Source: Demequina sp. NBRC 110052 (lineage in GTDB: Bacteria; Actinomycetota; Actinomycetes; Actinomycetales; Demequinaceae). Taken from it: a stretch of 64,000 nucleotides of DNA. Below are positions 47,321 to 56,271 of this stretch, piece after piece (position 1 is the first letter of the stretch; the number at the start of each line of letters is the position of its first letter). Where the stretch lies: assembly GCF_002090075.1 (NCBI RefSeq), contig NZ_BBRI01000002.1, positions 310,001 to 374,000 of the forward strand. The letters are read 5' to 3'. A program made the translations under genes and the position numbers. The notes under the pieces are model-generated. The model searched no databases, was not told the DNA's origin, and saw nothing but the letters and a program-made list of their open reading frames with translations.

Positions 47321-48357
47321 GCATCGACAACCACACGGAGCACGTCGAGTTCGAGGACCCGGGCGTTCCGGACCACCGTCCCCGCAAGGCCGACGTCGAT
47401 GACAAGGCGGACAAGCGCGCGGAGCGACAGACCGCGTTCCTCTTCGGTTTGTCGATCGTTGGCACGCTGATCGCCGTCGTAGGCTACTTCGCGATTGACC
47501 TGGGCGAGGACGTCGAGTCGATCCAGCGCTTCACGATGGTGCTGGGACTCGGCATCTTCCTCGCCATGATCGGCATCGGTCTCGGCGCGATCCACTGGGC
47601 GAAGACGCTCATGCGCGACCACGAGATGGTCGAGGAGCGGCACGAGATGCGCTCGAGCGACGAGGCACGCGAGGGCGCGATCCAGGATCTCAAGGACGGC
47701 GTAGTCGACTCGGGCCTGGGCGGCCCGAAGCGGCGCACGCTGCTCAAGGGCTCGTTGATCACCGCGCTGGCGATCGCCCCGCTGTCCGTGCTGGTGCCGC
47801 AGATCGGCTCCATGGGCGGCGACTGGAACGTCTCCAAGTTCCGGCACACCATGTGGACCGCAGGAACGCGCCTCGCGCGCGACCCCGATGGCACCCCCAT
47901 CAAGGCGTCCGACGTGACGATCGGCTCGGTCTTCCACGTGATCCCCGAAGGCCTCAACGACCTCGAGCACCACCTCATCGAGGAGAAGGCCAAGGCCGTC
48001 GTGCTCCTGATCCGCCTCGACCCCAAGGACCTCAACGTCCAGCCGGGCCGCGAGGACTGGTCGTTCGACGGCATCGTCGCGTACTCCAAGATCTGCACGC
48101 ACGTCGGTTGCCCCGTGGCGCTGTACGAGCAGCAGACCCACCACCTGCTGTGCCCGTGCCACCAGTCGACTTTTGACGTCGCCAACGGCGCCAAGGTCGT
48201 CTTCGGTCCGGCGAAGCGGCCCCTGCCGCAGCTGCCGATCGCAGTCGACGACGACGGCTACATCGTCGCGCAGCGCGACTTCGAGGAGCCCGTGGGCCCC
48301 AGCTTCTGGGAGCGTCTGCAGGGCGATGACTCCACCGCCGAGGAGGTCGACCACTGA
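47317..48357 (+). CDS. qcrA: Rieske iron-sulfur subunit of the bc1 complex
   Basis: 346 residues from the ATG that overlaps the qcrC stop. Three membrane segments (about 40-60, 73-92, 142-165) are the actinobacterial pattern. The Rieske ligands are Cys260/His262 (CTHVGC) and Cys279-Pro-Cys281-His282 (CPCHQSTF), with the disulfide partners Cys265 and Cys281 present in their usual places. It accepts electrons from menaquinol. Its stop overlaps the qcrB start (TGATG). Confidence 0.96.
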   Translation: MSIDNHTEHVEFEDPGVPDHRPRKADVDDKADKRAERQTAFLFGLSIVGTLIAVVGYFAIDLGEDVESIQRFTMVLGLGIFLAMIGIGLGAIHWAKTLMRDHEMVEERHEMRSSDEAREGAIQDLKDGVVDSGLGGPKRRTLLKGSLITALAIAPLSVLVPQIGSMGGDWNVSKFRHTMWTAGTRLARDPDGTPIKASDVTIGSVFHVIPEGLNDLEHHLIEEKAKAVVLLIRLDPKDLNVQPGREDWSFDGIVAYSKICTHVGCPVALYEQQTHHLLCPCHQSTFDVANGAKVVFGPAKRPLPQLPIAVDDDGYIVAQRDFEEPVGPSFWERLQGDDSTAEEVDH

Positions 48358-50066
48358 TGGGCACCAAGCTGAACAAGGCTGCCTCCGGCACCGCCAACTA
48401 CGTCGACGAGCGCACCGGCATCGGAGCTCTCGTCAAGTTCCTCTCGCGCAAGCTCTTCCCCGACCACTGGTCGTTCATGCTGGGAGAGGTCGCGCTCTAC
48501 TCCTTCATCGTGCTGCTTCTCACGGGTGTGTTCCTCACCGCGTACTTCGTACCGTCGATGGACATCGTCACCTACGAAGGTCCGCTCGCCACGATGCAGG
48601 GCGTCGAGATGTCCAAGGCGTTCGAGTCGACGCTGTGGACGTCGTTCGAGGTGCCTGGCGGACTCCTGATCCGTCAGATCCACCACTGGGCCGCGCTCAT
48701 GTTCACCGCCGCGATCATGATCCACATGGCGCGCGTGTTCTTCACCGGAGCCTTCCGCAAGCCGCGCGAGATCAACTGGCTCGTCGGCTTCACGCTGATG
48801 ATCATGTCGCTCGCGGCTGGCTTCACCGGCTACTCGCTTCCCGACGACGTGCTCTCGGGCAACGGCCTGAGAATCATCGACGGCGTCATCAAGTCGATCC
48901 CGATCATCGGCTCGTACATCTCGTACTGGCTGTTCGGCGGGGAGTTCCCGGGTGAGGTGCTGATCCCCCGCCTCTTCACTGCCCACGTGCTGCTCGTGCC
49001 CGGTCTCATCCTCGGGCTCGTGGCTGTCCACCTGTTCCTGGTCTTCCTGCACAAGCACACCCAGTACCCGGGAGGAGGGCGCACACACAAGAACGTGGTC
49101 GGCCTGCCCCTGTTCCCCGTGTACACGGCCAAGGCCGGTGGCTTCTTCTTCGTGGTGTTCGGCATCATCGCGCTGCTCGGCGCGCTGTTCACGATCAACC
49201 CGGTGTGGAACTACGGGCCCTACGACCCCTCGCCTGTCTCGGCGGGCACCCAGCCCGACTGGTACATCCTGTTCGTGGACGGGGCGCTGCGCCTCATGCC
49301 CGGCTGGCTCGGAGGCTTCCCGTTCGAGTGGGAGATCTGGGGCTGGACGCTCTCGCTCAACATCCTCATCCCCGCCGTGATCATGCCCGGCCTGCTGTTC
49401 GGGTTCATGGCGCTGTACCCCTGGATCGAGGCCTGGGCCACCGGCGACCGCGGCGAGAAGCACGTGCTCGACCGTCCCCGCAACGCACCGGTGCGCACCG
49501 GCATCGGCGTCGCGGTGATCTCGTTCTACCTGATCCTGGTCCTCGAGGGCTCGAACGACATCATCGCCAACCTCTTCCACCTGTCTCTGAACGACCTGAC
49601 GTATACGTTCCGCATCGCGATCTTCGTGGTGCCGCCGCTCGCGTTCTGGATCACCAAGCGCATCGCCATGGGCCTGCAGCGCAAGGACCGCGAGCTCGTG
49701 CTCCACGGGCATGAGTCGGGACGCATCGTGCGCCACGAGAGCGGCGAGTACGTCGAGGTCCACACGCCCCTGGATGACCAGGAGCGCTGGCTGCGCGTCA
49801 ACTACGACAACATCGCGCCGATGGAGCTCGAGCCTCAGTACAACGAGGAGGGCGTCGCACGGCCCGGCTACAAGTGGGAGAGCTTCAAGGCCCGCCTGTC
49901 GCGCTTCTACTTCGAGGACCGCGTCGAGCCCGTCACTCCCGCCGAGCTGGCCGCCGCGCAGCACCACGGCCACGGTGCCGAGGAGCACGACTCCGACGGC
50001 CACGCTGAGGCGACCGAGGCCGACGCGGCGCTCGACGCCGAGCTCGCGGAACTCAAGAAGGACTGA
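48357..50066 (+). CDS. qcrB: Cytochrome b subunit of the bc1 complex
   Basis: 569 residues, longer than classical cytochrome b because of the actinobacterial C-terminal extension. Transmembrane helices begin at [23 protein letters not shown]. Heme-ligand histidines are in [34 protein letters not shown] and in the [24 protein letters not shown] helix. The Qo-site motif reads GPYDPSP rather than PEWY. The tail (from about 430) is hydrophilic and His/Glu-rich. It oxidises menaquinol and is the target class of bc1 inhibitors such as Q203 in mycobacteria. Confidence 0.96.
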   Translation: MGTKLNKAASGTANYVDERTGIGALVKFLSRKLFPDHWSFMLGEVALYSFIVLLLTGVFLTAYFVPSMDIVTYEGPLATMQGVEMSKAFESTLWTSFEVPGGLLIRQIHHWAALMFTAAIMIHMARVFFTGAFRKPREINWLVGFTLMIMSLAAGFTGYSLPDDVLSGNGLRIIDGVIKSIPIIGSYISYWLFGGEFPGEVLIPRLFTAHVLLVPGLILGLVAVHLFLVFLHKHTQYPGGGRTHKNVVGLPLFPVYTAKAGGFFFVVFGIIALLGALFTINPVWNYGPYDPSPVSAGTQPDWYILFVDGALRLMPGWLGGFPFEWEIWGWTLSLNILIPAVIMPGLLFGFMALYPWIEAWATGDRGEKHVLDRPRNAPVRTGIGVAVISFYLILVLEGSNDIIANLFHLSLNDLTYTFRIAIFVVPPLAFWITKRIAMGLQRKDRELVLHGHESGRIVRHESGEYVEVHTPLDDQERWLRVNYDNIAPMELEPQYNEEGVARPGYKWESFKARLSRFYFEDRVEPVTPAELAAAQHHGHGAEEHDSDGHAEATEADAALDAELAELKKD

Positions 50067-50078
50067 CCGCCTTCACGC

Positions 50079-50133
50079 GTACGAGGGCCCGGAGGAGCAT
50101 GGTGCACGACGCCGCTCCCCCGGGCCCTCGTAC
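50079..50133 (+). terminator. 20-bp hairpin after qcrB
   Basis: Bases 50079-50098 pair with 50114-50133 with one mismatch around a 15-base loop, beginning 13 bases after the qcrB stop. ATTTCC follows. This ends the ctaE-qcrCAB operon. Confidence 0.8.
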
Positions 50134-50301
50134 ATTTCCACTCCCACCCAGCCCGCGCGTCGGGCCTGGAATACGCTCGTGTCAGCCGGAACATCTGCGA
50201 GGCCGCGCCGGTTGACGTACAACGGAAGCCGGGAGGCGCTCCGCCGCCCGGCCGACGACCACCACCGCTCTCCTCGATGGGGAGCACGAGAAGGAGGAAG
50301 A
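50134..50301 (+). promoter_or_regulatory. sodA upstream region
   Basis: No gene is seen. TACGCT at about 50173-50178 is a possible -10, giving a leader of roughly 120 bases. A strong ribosome site AAGGAGG (50291-50297) lies four bases before the sodA ATG. Confidence 0.4.
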
Positions 50302-50922
50302 ATGGCCGACTACAGCCTGCCGGATCTCAGCTACGACTACGGCGCCCTCGACCCGCACATCGCCGGCGAGATCATGGAGCTTCACCACTCGAAGCACCAC
50401 GCCGCCTACGTCGCGGGTGCGAACACCGCCCTCGAGAAGATGGCGGAGGCCCGCGACACCGACAACTTCGGCGCGATCGCCGGCCTCGAGAAGGCGCTCG
50501 CCTTCAACCTCGGTGGCCACACGAACCACTCGATCTTCTGGACCAACATGTCGCCCGAGGGCGGGGACAAGCCGACCGGGGAGCTCTCCGCCGCGCTCGA
50601 CGAGCACTTCGGCTCGTTCGAGAAGTTCCAGGCGCACTTCACCCACAACGCGATGACGATCATGGGCTCCGGCTGGTCGATCCTGGCGTGGGACACCATC
50701 GGCAAGAAGCTCGTCATCGTGCAGCTCTACGACCAGCAGGGCAACGTCCCCGTGGGCCTCATTCCGCTGCTCATGCTGGACATGTGGGAGCACGCCTTCT
50801 ACCTCCAGTACCGCAACGTCAAGGCCGACTACGTCAAGGCGTGGTGGAACGTCGTGGACTGGGCCAACGTCCAGCAGCGCTTCATCACCGCGACCGCGAC
50901 GCAGGGACTCCTGGTTCCGTAA
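50302..50922 (+). CDS. sodA: Fe/Mn superoxide dismutase
   Basis: 206 residues from the ATG four bases after AAGGAGG. Metal ligands are visible as the His in [17 protein letters not shown], the His in [11 protein letters not shown], and Asp plus His in [15 protein letters not shown]. It dismutates superoxide in the cytoplasm. Fe versus Mn cannot be decided from the sequence. It lies between the bc1 operon and the convergent oxidase genes, close to the main site of superoxide formation, which may or may not be meaningful. Confidence 0.96.
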   Translation: MADYSLPDLSYDYGALDPHIAGEIMELHHSKHHAAYVAGANTALEKMAEARDTDNFGAIAGLEKALAFNLGGHTNHSIFWTNMSPEGGDKPTGELSAALDEHFGSFEKFQAHFTHNAMTIMGSGWSILAWDTIGKKLVIVQLYDQQGNVPVGLIPLLMLDMWEHAFYLQYRNVKADYVKAWWNVVDWANVQQRFITATATQGLLVP

Positions 50923-51007
50923 CGCGACTCGACACCCCCGACGGGCGTGTCAGAGCCCGTCGCTGCAAGCGCCTCACAGAGCGCGCTGAGGCGGCGACCA
51001 GGGCTCG

Positions 51008-51039
51008 GGGCGGGTCTCCTTCGGGAGACCCGCCCTTTT
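51008..51039 (+). terminator. Intrinsic terminator of sodA with UUCG tetraloop
   Basis: GGGCGGGTCTCC (51008-51019) pairs perfectly with 51024-51035. The loop is TTCG closed by C-G, the extra-stable tetraloop, and TTTT follows. It is the clearest intrinsic terminator in the window. Confidence 0.92.
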
Positions 51040-51364
51040 CGCGTCTGAGGCAGTCACAGGGTTCGCGGCAACGGCAGTGGCGCAGTGGGTCACGGGGCGG
51101 CTGTCCGCCCTCTGCCCCAGTGGACCGTCAGTGACGTTGACGGGCCGCACCCGCGCGCTGGTGGACGATTCTGTACCACTGAGCACTCGCGCGCGGCGGA
51201 CGCTCCGGATCGCAACGCGCGTCTCGGTACGTCGATGTCCACTGCGATGCGCGCGGGAGCGGAAACCGTCACTGAGCGTCCACTGGGGCGCGCAGAACGG
51301 CATGTGTGCGCGCAGGGCGCCCGATCCCGCTCTCCTCTCCACTGACGGCGTCGGAGAGCGCGAG
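51040..51364. repeat. Non-coding island with nine CAGTGR/YCACTG hexamers and a long inverted repeat
   Basis: No supported gene lies here. CAGTGG occurs at 51075, 51083 and 51118, and CAGTGA at 51129. On the right, CCACTG occurs at 51176, 51239, 51280 and 51339, and TCACTG at 51269. All left copies have one orientation and all right copies the other. Bases 51114-51136 pair with 51267-51289 at 21 of 23 positions. The island is bounded on both sides by strong terminators. It could be a small non-autonomous element, a binding-site cluster or a structured RNA. Confidence 0.6.
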
Positions 51365-51397
51365 AAGGGCCCCGGCACTCGCGGTGCCGGGGCCCTT
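51365..51397. terminator. 14-bp perfect hairpin after ctaF
   Basis: AAGGGCCCCGGCAC (51365-51378) pairs perfectly with 51384-51397 around a five-base loop. It lies 38 bases past the ctaF stop on the minus strand and ends the ctaCDF operon. Confidence 0.8.
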
Positions 51398-51435
51398 GCT
51401 GCAGTCCGCCGAAGGCGGCCGAGACAACCGTGCGC

Positions 51436-51837
51436 TCAGTGCGAGTAGCGTCCCGTCGAGTACTCCATGACCCAGCCGACCAGGCCCACGACACCCACGA
51501 TGGTGGCAGGCACCATGATCCACCAGCCGACGGCGAGCGCAACGAAGGCCAGCGCTCCACCGGCGGCCAGCACGAGCGGCCACCAGCTCCACGGCGCGTA
51601 CAGGCCCTGGTCACCCGCGTGGTCGGCGATCTCGCCGTCAGCGAGGTCCTCAGGGCGGCGTCCGTGGCGCTTCTCGAGCATCTTGAAGTAGATGCCGACC
51701 ATCAGCGACAGGCCTGCCGTGAGAAGGATCGCGGGGAAGCCCACCATCTCTTGGAAGTCCGTGAGGAACCCGTAGATGAACGCGATCAGCAGGAAGAACA
51801 GTCCTGGCAGGAAGAAGGTATTCGCTTCGATCTTCAT
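51436..51837 (-). CDS. ctaF: Cytochrome c oxidase subunit IV (actinobacterial type)
   Basis: 133 residues, matching the actinobacterial CtaF family. Four hydrophobic segments are visible: FFLPGLFFLLIAFIYGFLT, GFPAILLTAGLSLMVGIYF, WWPLVLAAGGALAFVALAVGWWI and MVPATIVGVVGLVGWVMEY. The opening MKIEANTFF is typical. It is a structural subunit of the aa3 oxidase. It is the last gene of ctaC-ctaD-ctaF, starting 13 bases after ctaD. Confidence 0.95.
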   Translation of the reverse strand: MKIEANTFFLPGLFFLLIAFIYGFLTDFQEMVGFPAILLTAGLSLMVGIYFKMLEKRHGRRPEDLADGEIADHAGDQGLYAPWSWWPLVLAAGGALAFVALAVGWWIMVPATIVGVVGLVGWVMEYSTGRYSH

Positions 51838-51850
51838 GTGAGAGCCTCCC

Positions 51851-53572
51851 CTACTTCACGGGCGCGTGGTCGGTGTTGTCACGCTCTGCCTGGTGGTGGT
51901 CGCGTGCGGCCGCCTCCGGGTGGTGGAGGTCGAACGCGGGGCGCTCGGAGCGGATGCGCGGGATGGAAGTGAAGTTGTGGCGCGGCGGCGGGCAGGACGT
52001 GGCCCACTCGAGCGAGTTGCCGAAGCCCCACGGGTCGTCGACGGTCACCTTGGGCGCGCGACGCGACGTGATGTACACGTTCCACAGGAACGGGAGCGTC
52101 GACAGCGCAGTGAGGAACGCACCGAAGGTGGACACCTGGTTCATCCAGGTGAAGCCGTCCTCTGGGAGGTAGTCCACGTAGCGTCGGGCCATGCCGTCCG
52201 CGCCCAGCCAGTGCTGGATGAGGAACGTCGTGTGGAAGCCGAAGAACAGCAGCCAGAAGTGGATCTTGCCCCAGCGCTCGTTGAGCATCCTTCCGGTGAA
52301 CTTGGGCCACCAGAAGTAGAAGCCGGCGAACATCGCGAACACCACGGTGCCGAAGACGACGTAGTGGAAGTGGGCGACCACGAAGTACGTGTCGGACACC
52401 GGGAAGTCCAGGACCGGCGAGCTGAGAATGATGCCCGTGAGGCCTCCGAAGAGGAACGTCACGAGGAAGCCCACGGACCAGAGCATCGGCGTCTCGAACG
52501 AGAGCTTGCCTCGCCACATGGTGCCGATCCAGTTGAAGAACTTCACGCCCGTCGGGACCGCGATGAGCATCGTCATGAACGCGAAGAACGGCAGCAGCAC
52601 GGCACCGGTGACGTACATGTGGTGCGCCCACACGGACACGGACAGCGCCGCGATCGCGATGGTCGCGTACACGAGGCCGTGATAGCCGAACAGGGGCTTA
52701 CGCGAGAATACCGGGAAGATCTCGGAGACGATGCCGAAGAACGGCAGCGCGATGATGTAGACCTCCGGATGTCCGAAGAACCAGAACAGGTGCTGCCACA
52801 GGATGGCGCCGCCGTTGTCAGGGTTGAACACCTGCGAGCCGAGCGTGCGGTCCGAGCCGAGCGCGAACAGCGCGGCCGCCAGCGGCGGGAACGCGATGAT
52901 CACCAGCATCGAGGTCACGAGCGTGTTCCACACGAAGATGGGCATGCGGAACATGGTCATGCCGGGTGCGCGCATCGTGACGATGGTGGTGATGAAGTTG
53001 ACCGAACCGAGGATCGTTCCGAAGCCACCGAGCGCGAGGCCGAAGACCCACAGGTCCCCGCCCACGCCAGGCGAGTAGACCGCGTTCGACAGCGGCGCGT
53101 ACGCGAACCATCCGAAGGAGGCCGCTCCGGCGGGCGTGAAGAAGCCTGCCATCGCGATCATGCCGCCGAACAGGTACAGCCAGTAAGCGAACATGTTCAG
53201 ACGCGGGAAGGCGACGTCGGGTGCGCCGATCTGCAGCGGCATGATGACGTTGGCGAAGCCCGCGAACAGCGGCGTCGCGAACAGCAGCAGCATGATCGTG
53301 CCGTGCATGGTGAACAGCTGGTTGTACTGCTCTGCCGACTGGACGATCTGGATGCCCGGCGCGAACAGCTCGGCACGGATCAGCAGCGCGAGGATGCCTC
53401 CGACGACGAAGAAGAAGAACGACGTCGCGAGGTACATGTAGCCGATGGTCTTGTGGTCCGTGGAGGTGATCCACTTGATGACCTGCGAGCCGGAGCGGCT
53501 GGGCGCGGCGGGGATCGTCTCCACGACGGCGACGTCAGTGGTGGCCTCGTATGCGGTGGTGGCCATGGTCAC
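51851..53572 (-). CDS. ctaD: Cytochrome c oxidase subunit I
   Basis: 573 residues from the GTG that overlaps the ctaC stop and sits five bases after GAGGAG; an ATG two codons later is 11 bases away. Twelve membrane helices carry the heme and copper ligands. They include [22 protein letters not shown] (heme a His), [22 protein letters not shown] (CuB His and Tyr), [10 protein letters not shown] (CuB His pair) and [13 protein letters not shown] (heme His residues). It reduces oxygen to water and pumps protons. It is coupled to ctaC and ctaF. Confidence 0.97.
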   Translation of the reverse strand: MTMATTAYEATTDVAVVETIPAAPSRSGSQVIKWITSTDHKTIGYMYLATSFFFFVVGGILALLIRAELFAPGIQIVQSAEQYNQLFTMHGTIMLLLFATPLFAGFANVIMPLQIGAPDVAFPRLNMFAYWLYLFGGMIAMAGFFTPAGAASFGWFAYAPLSNAVYSPGVGGDLWVFGLALGGFGTILGSVNFITTIVTMRAPGMTMFRMPIFVWNTLVTSMLVIIAFPPLAAALFALGSDRTLGSQVFNPDNGGAILWQHLFWFFGHPEVYIIALPFFGIVSEIFPVFSRKPLFGYHGLVYATIAIAALSVSVWAHHMYVTGAVLLPFFAFMTMLIAVPTGVKFFNWIGTMWRGKLSFETPMLWSVGFLVTFLFGGLTGIILSSPVLDFPVSDTYFVVAHFHYVVFGTVVFAMFAGFYFWWPKFTGRMLNERWGKIHFWLLFFGFHTTFLIQHWLGADGMARRYVDYLPEDGFTWMNQVSTFGAFLTALSTLPFLWNVYITSRRAPKVTVDDPWGFGNSLEWATSCPPPRHNFTSIPRIRSERPAFDLHHPEAAARDHHQAERDNTDHAPVK

Positions 53573-54432
53573 TCACTCTCCTCGATGCCGATGCGGATGG
53601 CCTGGTCGCGCGAGTACTCGAGGCCGATCGCGCCGGTCTGGCCGGCGGCGCGCAGCGACTCGATGTACGCGTCGTACTCCTCGCGAGAGACGACCTTCAC
53701 GTTGAACAGCATCGATGCGTGGTACTCGCCGCACAGCTCTGCGCACTTGCCCTGGTACGTGCCCTCCTGCGTGGGCATCACCTGGAACACGTTCGTCTTG
53801 CCGGGGATCGTGTCCTCCTTGTAGAGGAACGCGGGGATCCAGAACGAGTGGATGACGTCGCGCGAGTCGAGGATGAACTCGACGTTCTCGTCGACGGGGA
53901 GGTACAGCGTGGGGAGCGTCTCCTCGACGCCCTCCTCGCCGGTCAGCTGCGCCTGCACGCCGATCGAGTGCACGTCGTCGCTCAGGTAGTTGAAGTCCCA
54001 GCTCCACTGCTTGCCGATGACCTGGATCTGCAGGTCGGGCTCTGCGGAGACATCCTTGATCTCCGCGATGCCGCGGGCGGTCCACGTGAAGAGGACGCCG
54101 ATCATCAGCAGCGGCACGACCGTGTACATCAGCTCGAGCGGGACGTTCGCACGCGTCTGCATGGGCAGCTGCGTGTCGTCCTTGCGCTTGCGATACACGG
54201 CAACCGCCCACAGGATCAGGCCCCATGTGACCACGCCGACGGCGAGCGCGGCGATCCACGAGCCGTTCCACAGCGAGATGATGGTGCCAGTGTGGTTGGT
54301 GATCTCCGGCGTTGACGGGAGGGCGCCGTTCTCGATGCCGGTGGAGCAGCCGGCGAGCGTCGTTGCCGCCGTGGCTGCCGCCACCGTCGTCAGGGTGCGC
54401 CTGAGCATACGGGGACTGGTATTGAGGGACAC
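53569..54432 (-). CDS. ctaC: Cytochrome c oxidase subunit II
   Basis: 287 residues with a GTG start. A lipoprotein signal ends in TTLAGCS (Cys29). Two membrane helices follow (about 53-80 and 100-118). The CuA site is complete: His195 (DVIHSFWIP), Cys230, Glu232, Cys234, His238 and Met241 ([12 protein letters not shown]). It receives electrons from the diheme cytochrome c. TATGCT lies exactly six bases before the GTG, indicating a leaderless mRNA. Only 32 bp separate it from the divergent cysteine desulfurase homologue. Confidence 0.96.
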   Translation of the reverse strand: MSLNTSPRMLRRTLTTVAAATAATTLAGCSTGIENGALPSTPEITNHTGTIISLWNGSWIAALAVGVVTWGLILWAVAVYRKRKDDTQLPMQTRANVPLELMYTVVPLLMIGVLFTWTARGIAEIKDVSAEPDLQIQVIGKQWSWDFNYLSDDVHSIGVQAQLTGEEGVEETLPTLYLPVDENVEFILDSRDVIHSFWIPAFLYKEDTIPGKTNVFQVMPTQEGTYQGKCAELCGEYHASMLFNVKVVSREEYDAYIESLRAAGQTGAIGLEYSRDQAIRIGIEESE

Positions 54433-54438
54433 GTCCTC

Positions 54439-54444
54439 AGCATA
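54439..54444 (-). promoter_or_regulatory. -10 element of a leaderless promoter (ctaC operon)
   Basis: TATGCT on the minus strand is exactly six bases (GAGGAC) before the ctaC GTG at 54432. It is separated by only eight bases from the -10 of the divergent gene. Confidence 0.65.
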
Positions 54445-54452
54445 GCGCGCGG

Positions 54453-54458
54453 TACCGT
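54453..54458 (+). promoter_or_regulatory. -10 element of a leaderless promoter (cysteine desulfurase homologue)
   Basis: TACCGT is exactly six bases (GAGCGC) before the ATG at 54465. Confidence 0.65.
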
Positions 54459-54464
54459 GAGCGC

Positions 54465-55595
54465 ATGCCTCTGACCCGCCTGTTTCTGGACGCTTCAGGG
54501 TCGGCCCCGATGACCTCTCGCACGCTGGACGCCGTGCGTGCGGGCTTCGCAGACGGATGGGCCGATCCTCGACGGCTTCACGCGGAGTCTCGCCGTGCCC
54601 AGAGTCTCGTGGAGGGCGCTCGGGAGGCCATCGCCGATGCGCTGGGATGCCCCGCGCACGAGGTCGCCTTCACGCCCTCCCCCGTGCTCGCGATCGAGCG
54701 CACGATCGCCGCAGTGCACCTCGCACGTCGGGGCCGCGACCGCATCCTCGCCACAGCGATCGAGCGCGATGCGACGTTGTACGCGGCTTCGTGGATCGCA
54801 CCGGGCAGGGTCGAGACGGTTGCCGTGGATTCGCTCGGTCACCTCGAGCTGGAGTCCCTGCGGGCGGCGCTCGACTATCCCGACGTCACGCTCGCCGCGG
54901 TGCAGCACGTGAACCACGAGCTGGGCACGGCTCAGCGTCTCGCGAGCATCGCGGAGCTGACGCGCGCCGCGGAGGTGCCTCTCGTCGTGGACGCCACGGC
55001 CTCCGTGGGGCACCTCGACGTGCCCGACGTGTGGGACGCCCTGGTAGCGAACCCGGCGGACTGGGGCGGGCCGGCAGACATCGGCGTGGTGGCGATCCGC
55101 TCGCGCACGCGCTGGCTGCAGGCATGGCCGGAGCGCTCCGGCTGGGAGGCGGGCTCGATCTCGGTTCCTCTCGCGTTGGCCGCCGCCGTCGCGCTCCAGG
55201 AGCGGATGGAGCACCGCGAGGCCACGGCGACGCGGCTTGGCGCGCTCGTGGACCGGATCCGCGCCGCAGCGGTGCAGATTCCGGGCGTCGCTGTCGTCGG
55301 AGACCCCGAGGAGCGCGCTCCGCACCTGATCACCCTCGTGTGCGAGGGGGTGTCCGGCGAGGCGCTGCTGACGCGTCTCGACAAGGAGGGCATCGCCGTC
55401 GGCTCCGGCTCGGCCTGCGAGACGGACAGCCTGCAGCCCAGCCGCGTGCTGGGGGCCGTGGGGGCTCCGAGCGACGGCAACGTCCGCCTGGGTCTGCATC
55501 CCGGGGTCACCGACACGGATGTGGACCGCTTCCTCGACGCGCTGCCGCGTGCGATGGAGGACGTGCGGGGCAAGCCGGGCCCTCTCCTGTACTGA
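54465..55595 (+). CDS. Cysteine desulfurase homologue lacking the PLP lysine
   Basis: 376 residues of the NifS/IscS class V aminotransferase fold. The PLP-ring Asp176 (VPLVVDATASVGHLDV) and the catalytic-loop cysteine Cys318 (VGSGSACETDSLQPSRVL) are present. The Schiff-base motif, normally SxHKxxGPxGxG, reads NPADWGGPADIGVV, with Asp199 where Lys is expected. The NNE motif is VNHELG. Loss of the lysine should prevent normal PLP chemistry, so the protein may have another role or use another residue. An ErpA-type iron-sulfur carrier is the next gene, convergent, so a cluster-related role is still attractive. Confidence 0.82.
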   Translation: MPLTRLFLDASGSAPMTSRTLDAVRAGFADGWADPRRLHAESRRAQSLVEGAREAIADALGCPAHEVAFTPSPVLAIERTIAAVHLARRGRDRILATAIERDATLYAASWIAPGRVETVAVDSLGHLELESLRAALDYPDVTLAAVQHVNHELGTAQRLASIAELTRAAEVPLVVDATASVGHLDVPDVWDALVANPADWGGPADIGVVAIRSRTRWLQAWPERSGWEAGSISVPLALAAAVALQERMEHREATATRLGALVDRIRAAAVQIPGVAVVGDPEERAPHLITLVCEGVSGEALLTRLDKEGIAVGSGSACETDSLQPSRVLGAVGAPSDGNVRLGLHPGVTDTDVDRFLDALPRAMEDVRGKPGPLLY

Positions 55596-55617
55596 GGCTC
55601 GCCGGGCGGCTGCCCCC

Positions 55618-55666
55618 TGACGCACGAAGGACGGCAGGGCCGCAGCCCATGCCGTCCTTCGCGTCA
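55618..55666. terminator. Bidirectional hairpin between the cysteine desulfurase homologue and erpA genes
   Basis: CGAAGGACGGCA (55625-55636) pairs perfectly with 55650-55661 around a 13-base loop. TGACG and CGTCA extend the stem across a two-base bulge. Confidence 0.75.
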
Positions 55667-55680
55667 GAACGAGTCGCGGA

Positions 55681-56034
55681 TCAGGAGAACGAGTCTCCGC
55701 ACGCGCACGAGCTGGCGGCGTTCGGGTTGTCGATCGTGAAGCCCTGCTTCTCGATCGTGTCCGCGAAGTCGATCGTCGCGCCGTCGAGGTACGGCACCGA
55801 CATCTTGTCGACGATGACCTCGACGCCGGAGAAGTCCTTCACGGCGTCCCCGTCGAGCGACCGCTCGTCGAAGTAGAGCTGGTAGATCAGGCCGGAGCAG
55901 CCGCCGGGCTGCACCGCGAGACGCAGACGCAGGTCGTCGCGGCCCTCCTGCTCGAGAAGGCTGCGCACCTTGGCGGCGGCGGCGTCGGTGATGACGACGC
56001 CGTGGGTGGGCGTCGCGGTGGCGGTGTCGGTCAT
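55681..56034 (-). CDS. erpA: Iron-sulfur cluster insertion protein, ErpA/HesB type
   Basis: 117 residues from the ATG giving MTDTATATPTHGVVITDAAAAKVRSLLEQEG. The three cluster-binding cysteines of A-type carriers are present: one in VQPGGCSGLIYQLYFD and two in SSCACGDSFS at the C-terminus. It receives [Fe-S] clusters and delivers them to apoproteins. Candidate clients here include QcrA, aconitase and NadA. Confidence 0.93.
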   Translation of the reverse strand: MTDTATATPTHGVVITDAAAAKVRSLLEQEGRDDLRLRLAVQPGGCSGLIYQLYFDERSLDGDAVKDFSGVEVIVDKMSVPYLDGATIDFADTIEKQGFTIDNPNAASSCACGDSFS

Positions 56035-56271
56035 GGCGACTCCTTTCGTTGATACCTCTACAAGAGTACGTCTGTCGCGGACATTCCTGAAGCGCCCGCC
56101 CGGGAGCGTCGCGGCAGGCACATGCCCGACGCTATGGCTTGGCTCGGCGCAGACGTCCCGCGAGGAGGCGGACCCGACGGCGGCTGAGGGGGTGACGCCG
56201 CCGGGCCCTGCTCCGTCAACGTGCGGGCGAGTGCATCTGCACCCGTGATGTCGCCGCTGGCGCGCGGACTC

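Noticed and set aside
48258-50003. A 581-codon minus-strand frame
   Set aside because: It is antisense to qcrB, with composition typical of shadow frames (runs of His, Arg, Asp and Glu).
51114-51289. An insertion sequence between sodA and ctaF
   Set aside because: The 176-bp unit has inverted arms but no transposase and no visible target duplication, so it is reported only as a repeat-rich island.
51866-53824. A 652-codon plus-strand frame
   Set aside because: It is antisense to ctaD and part of ctaC, is very rich in Arg, Asp, Glu and His, and matches no family.
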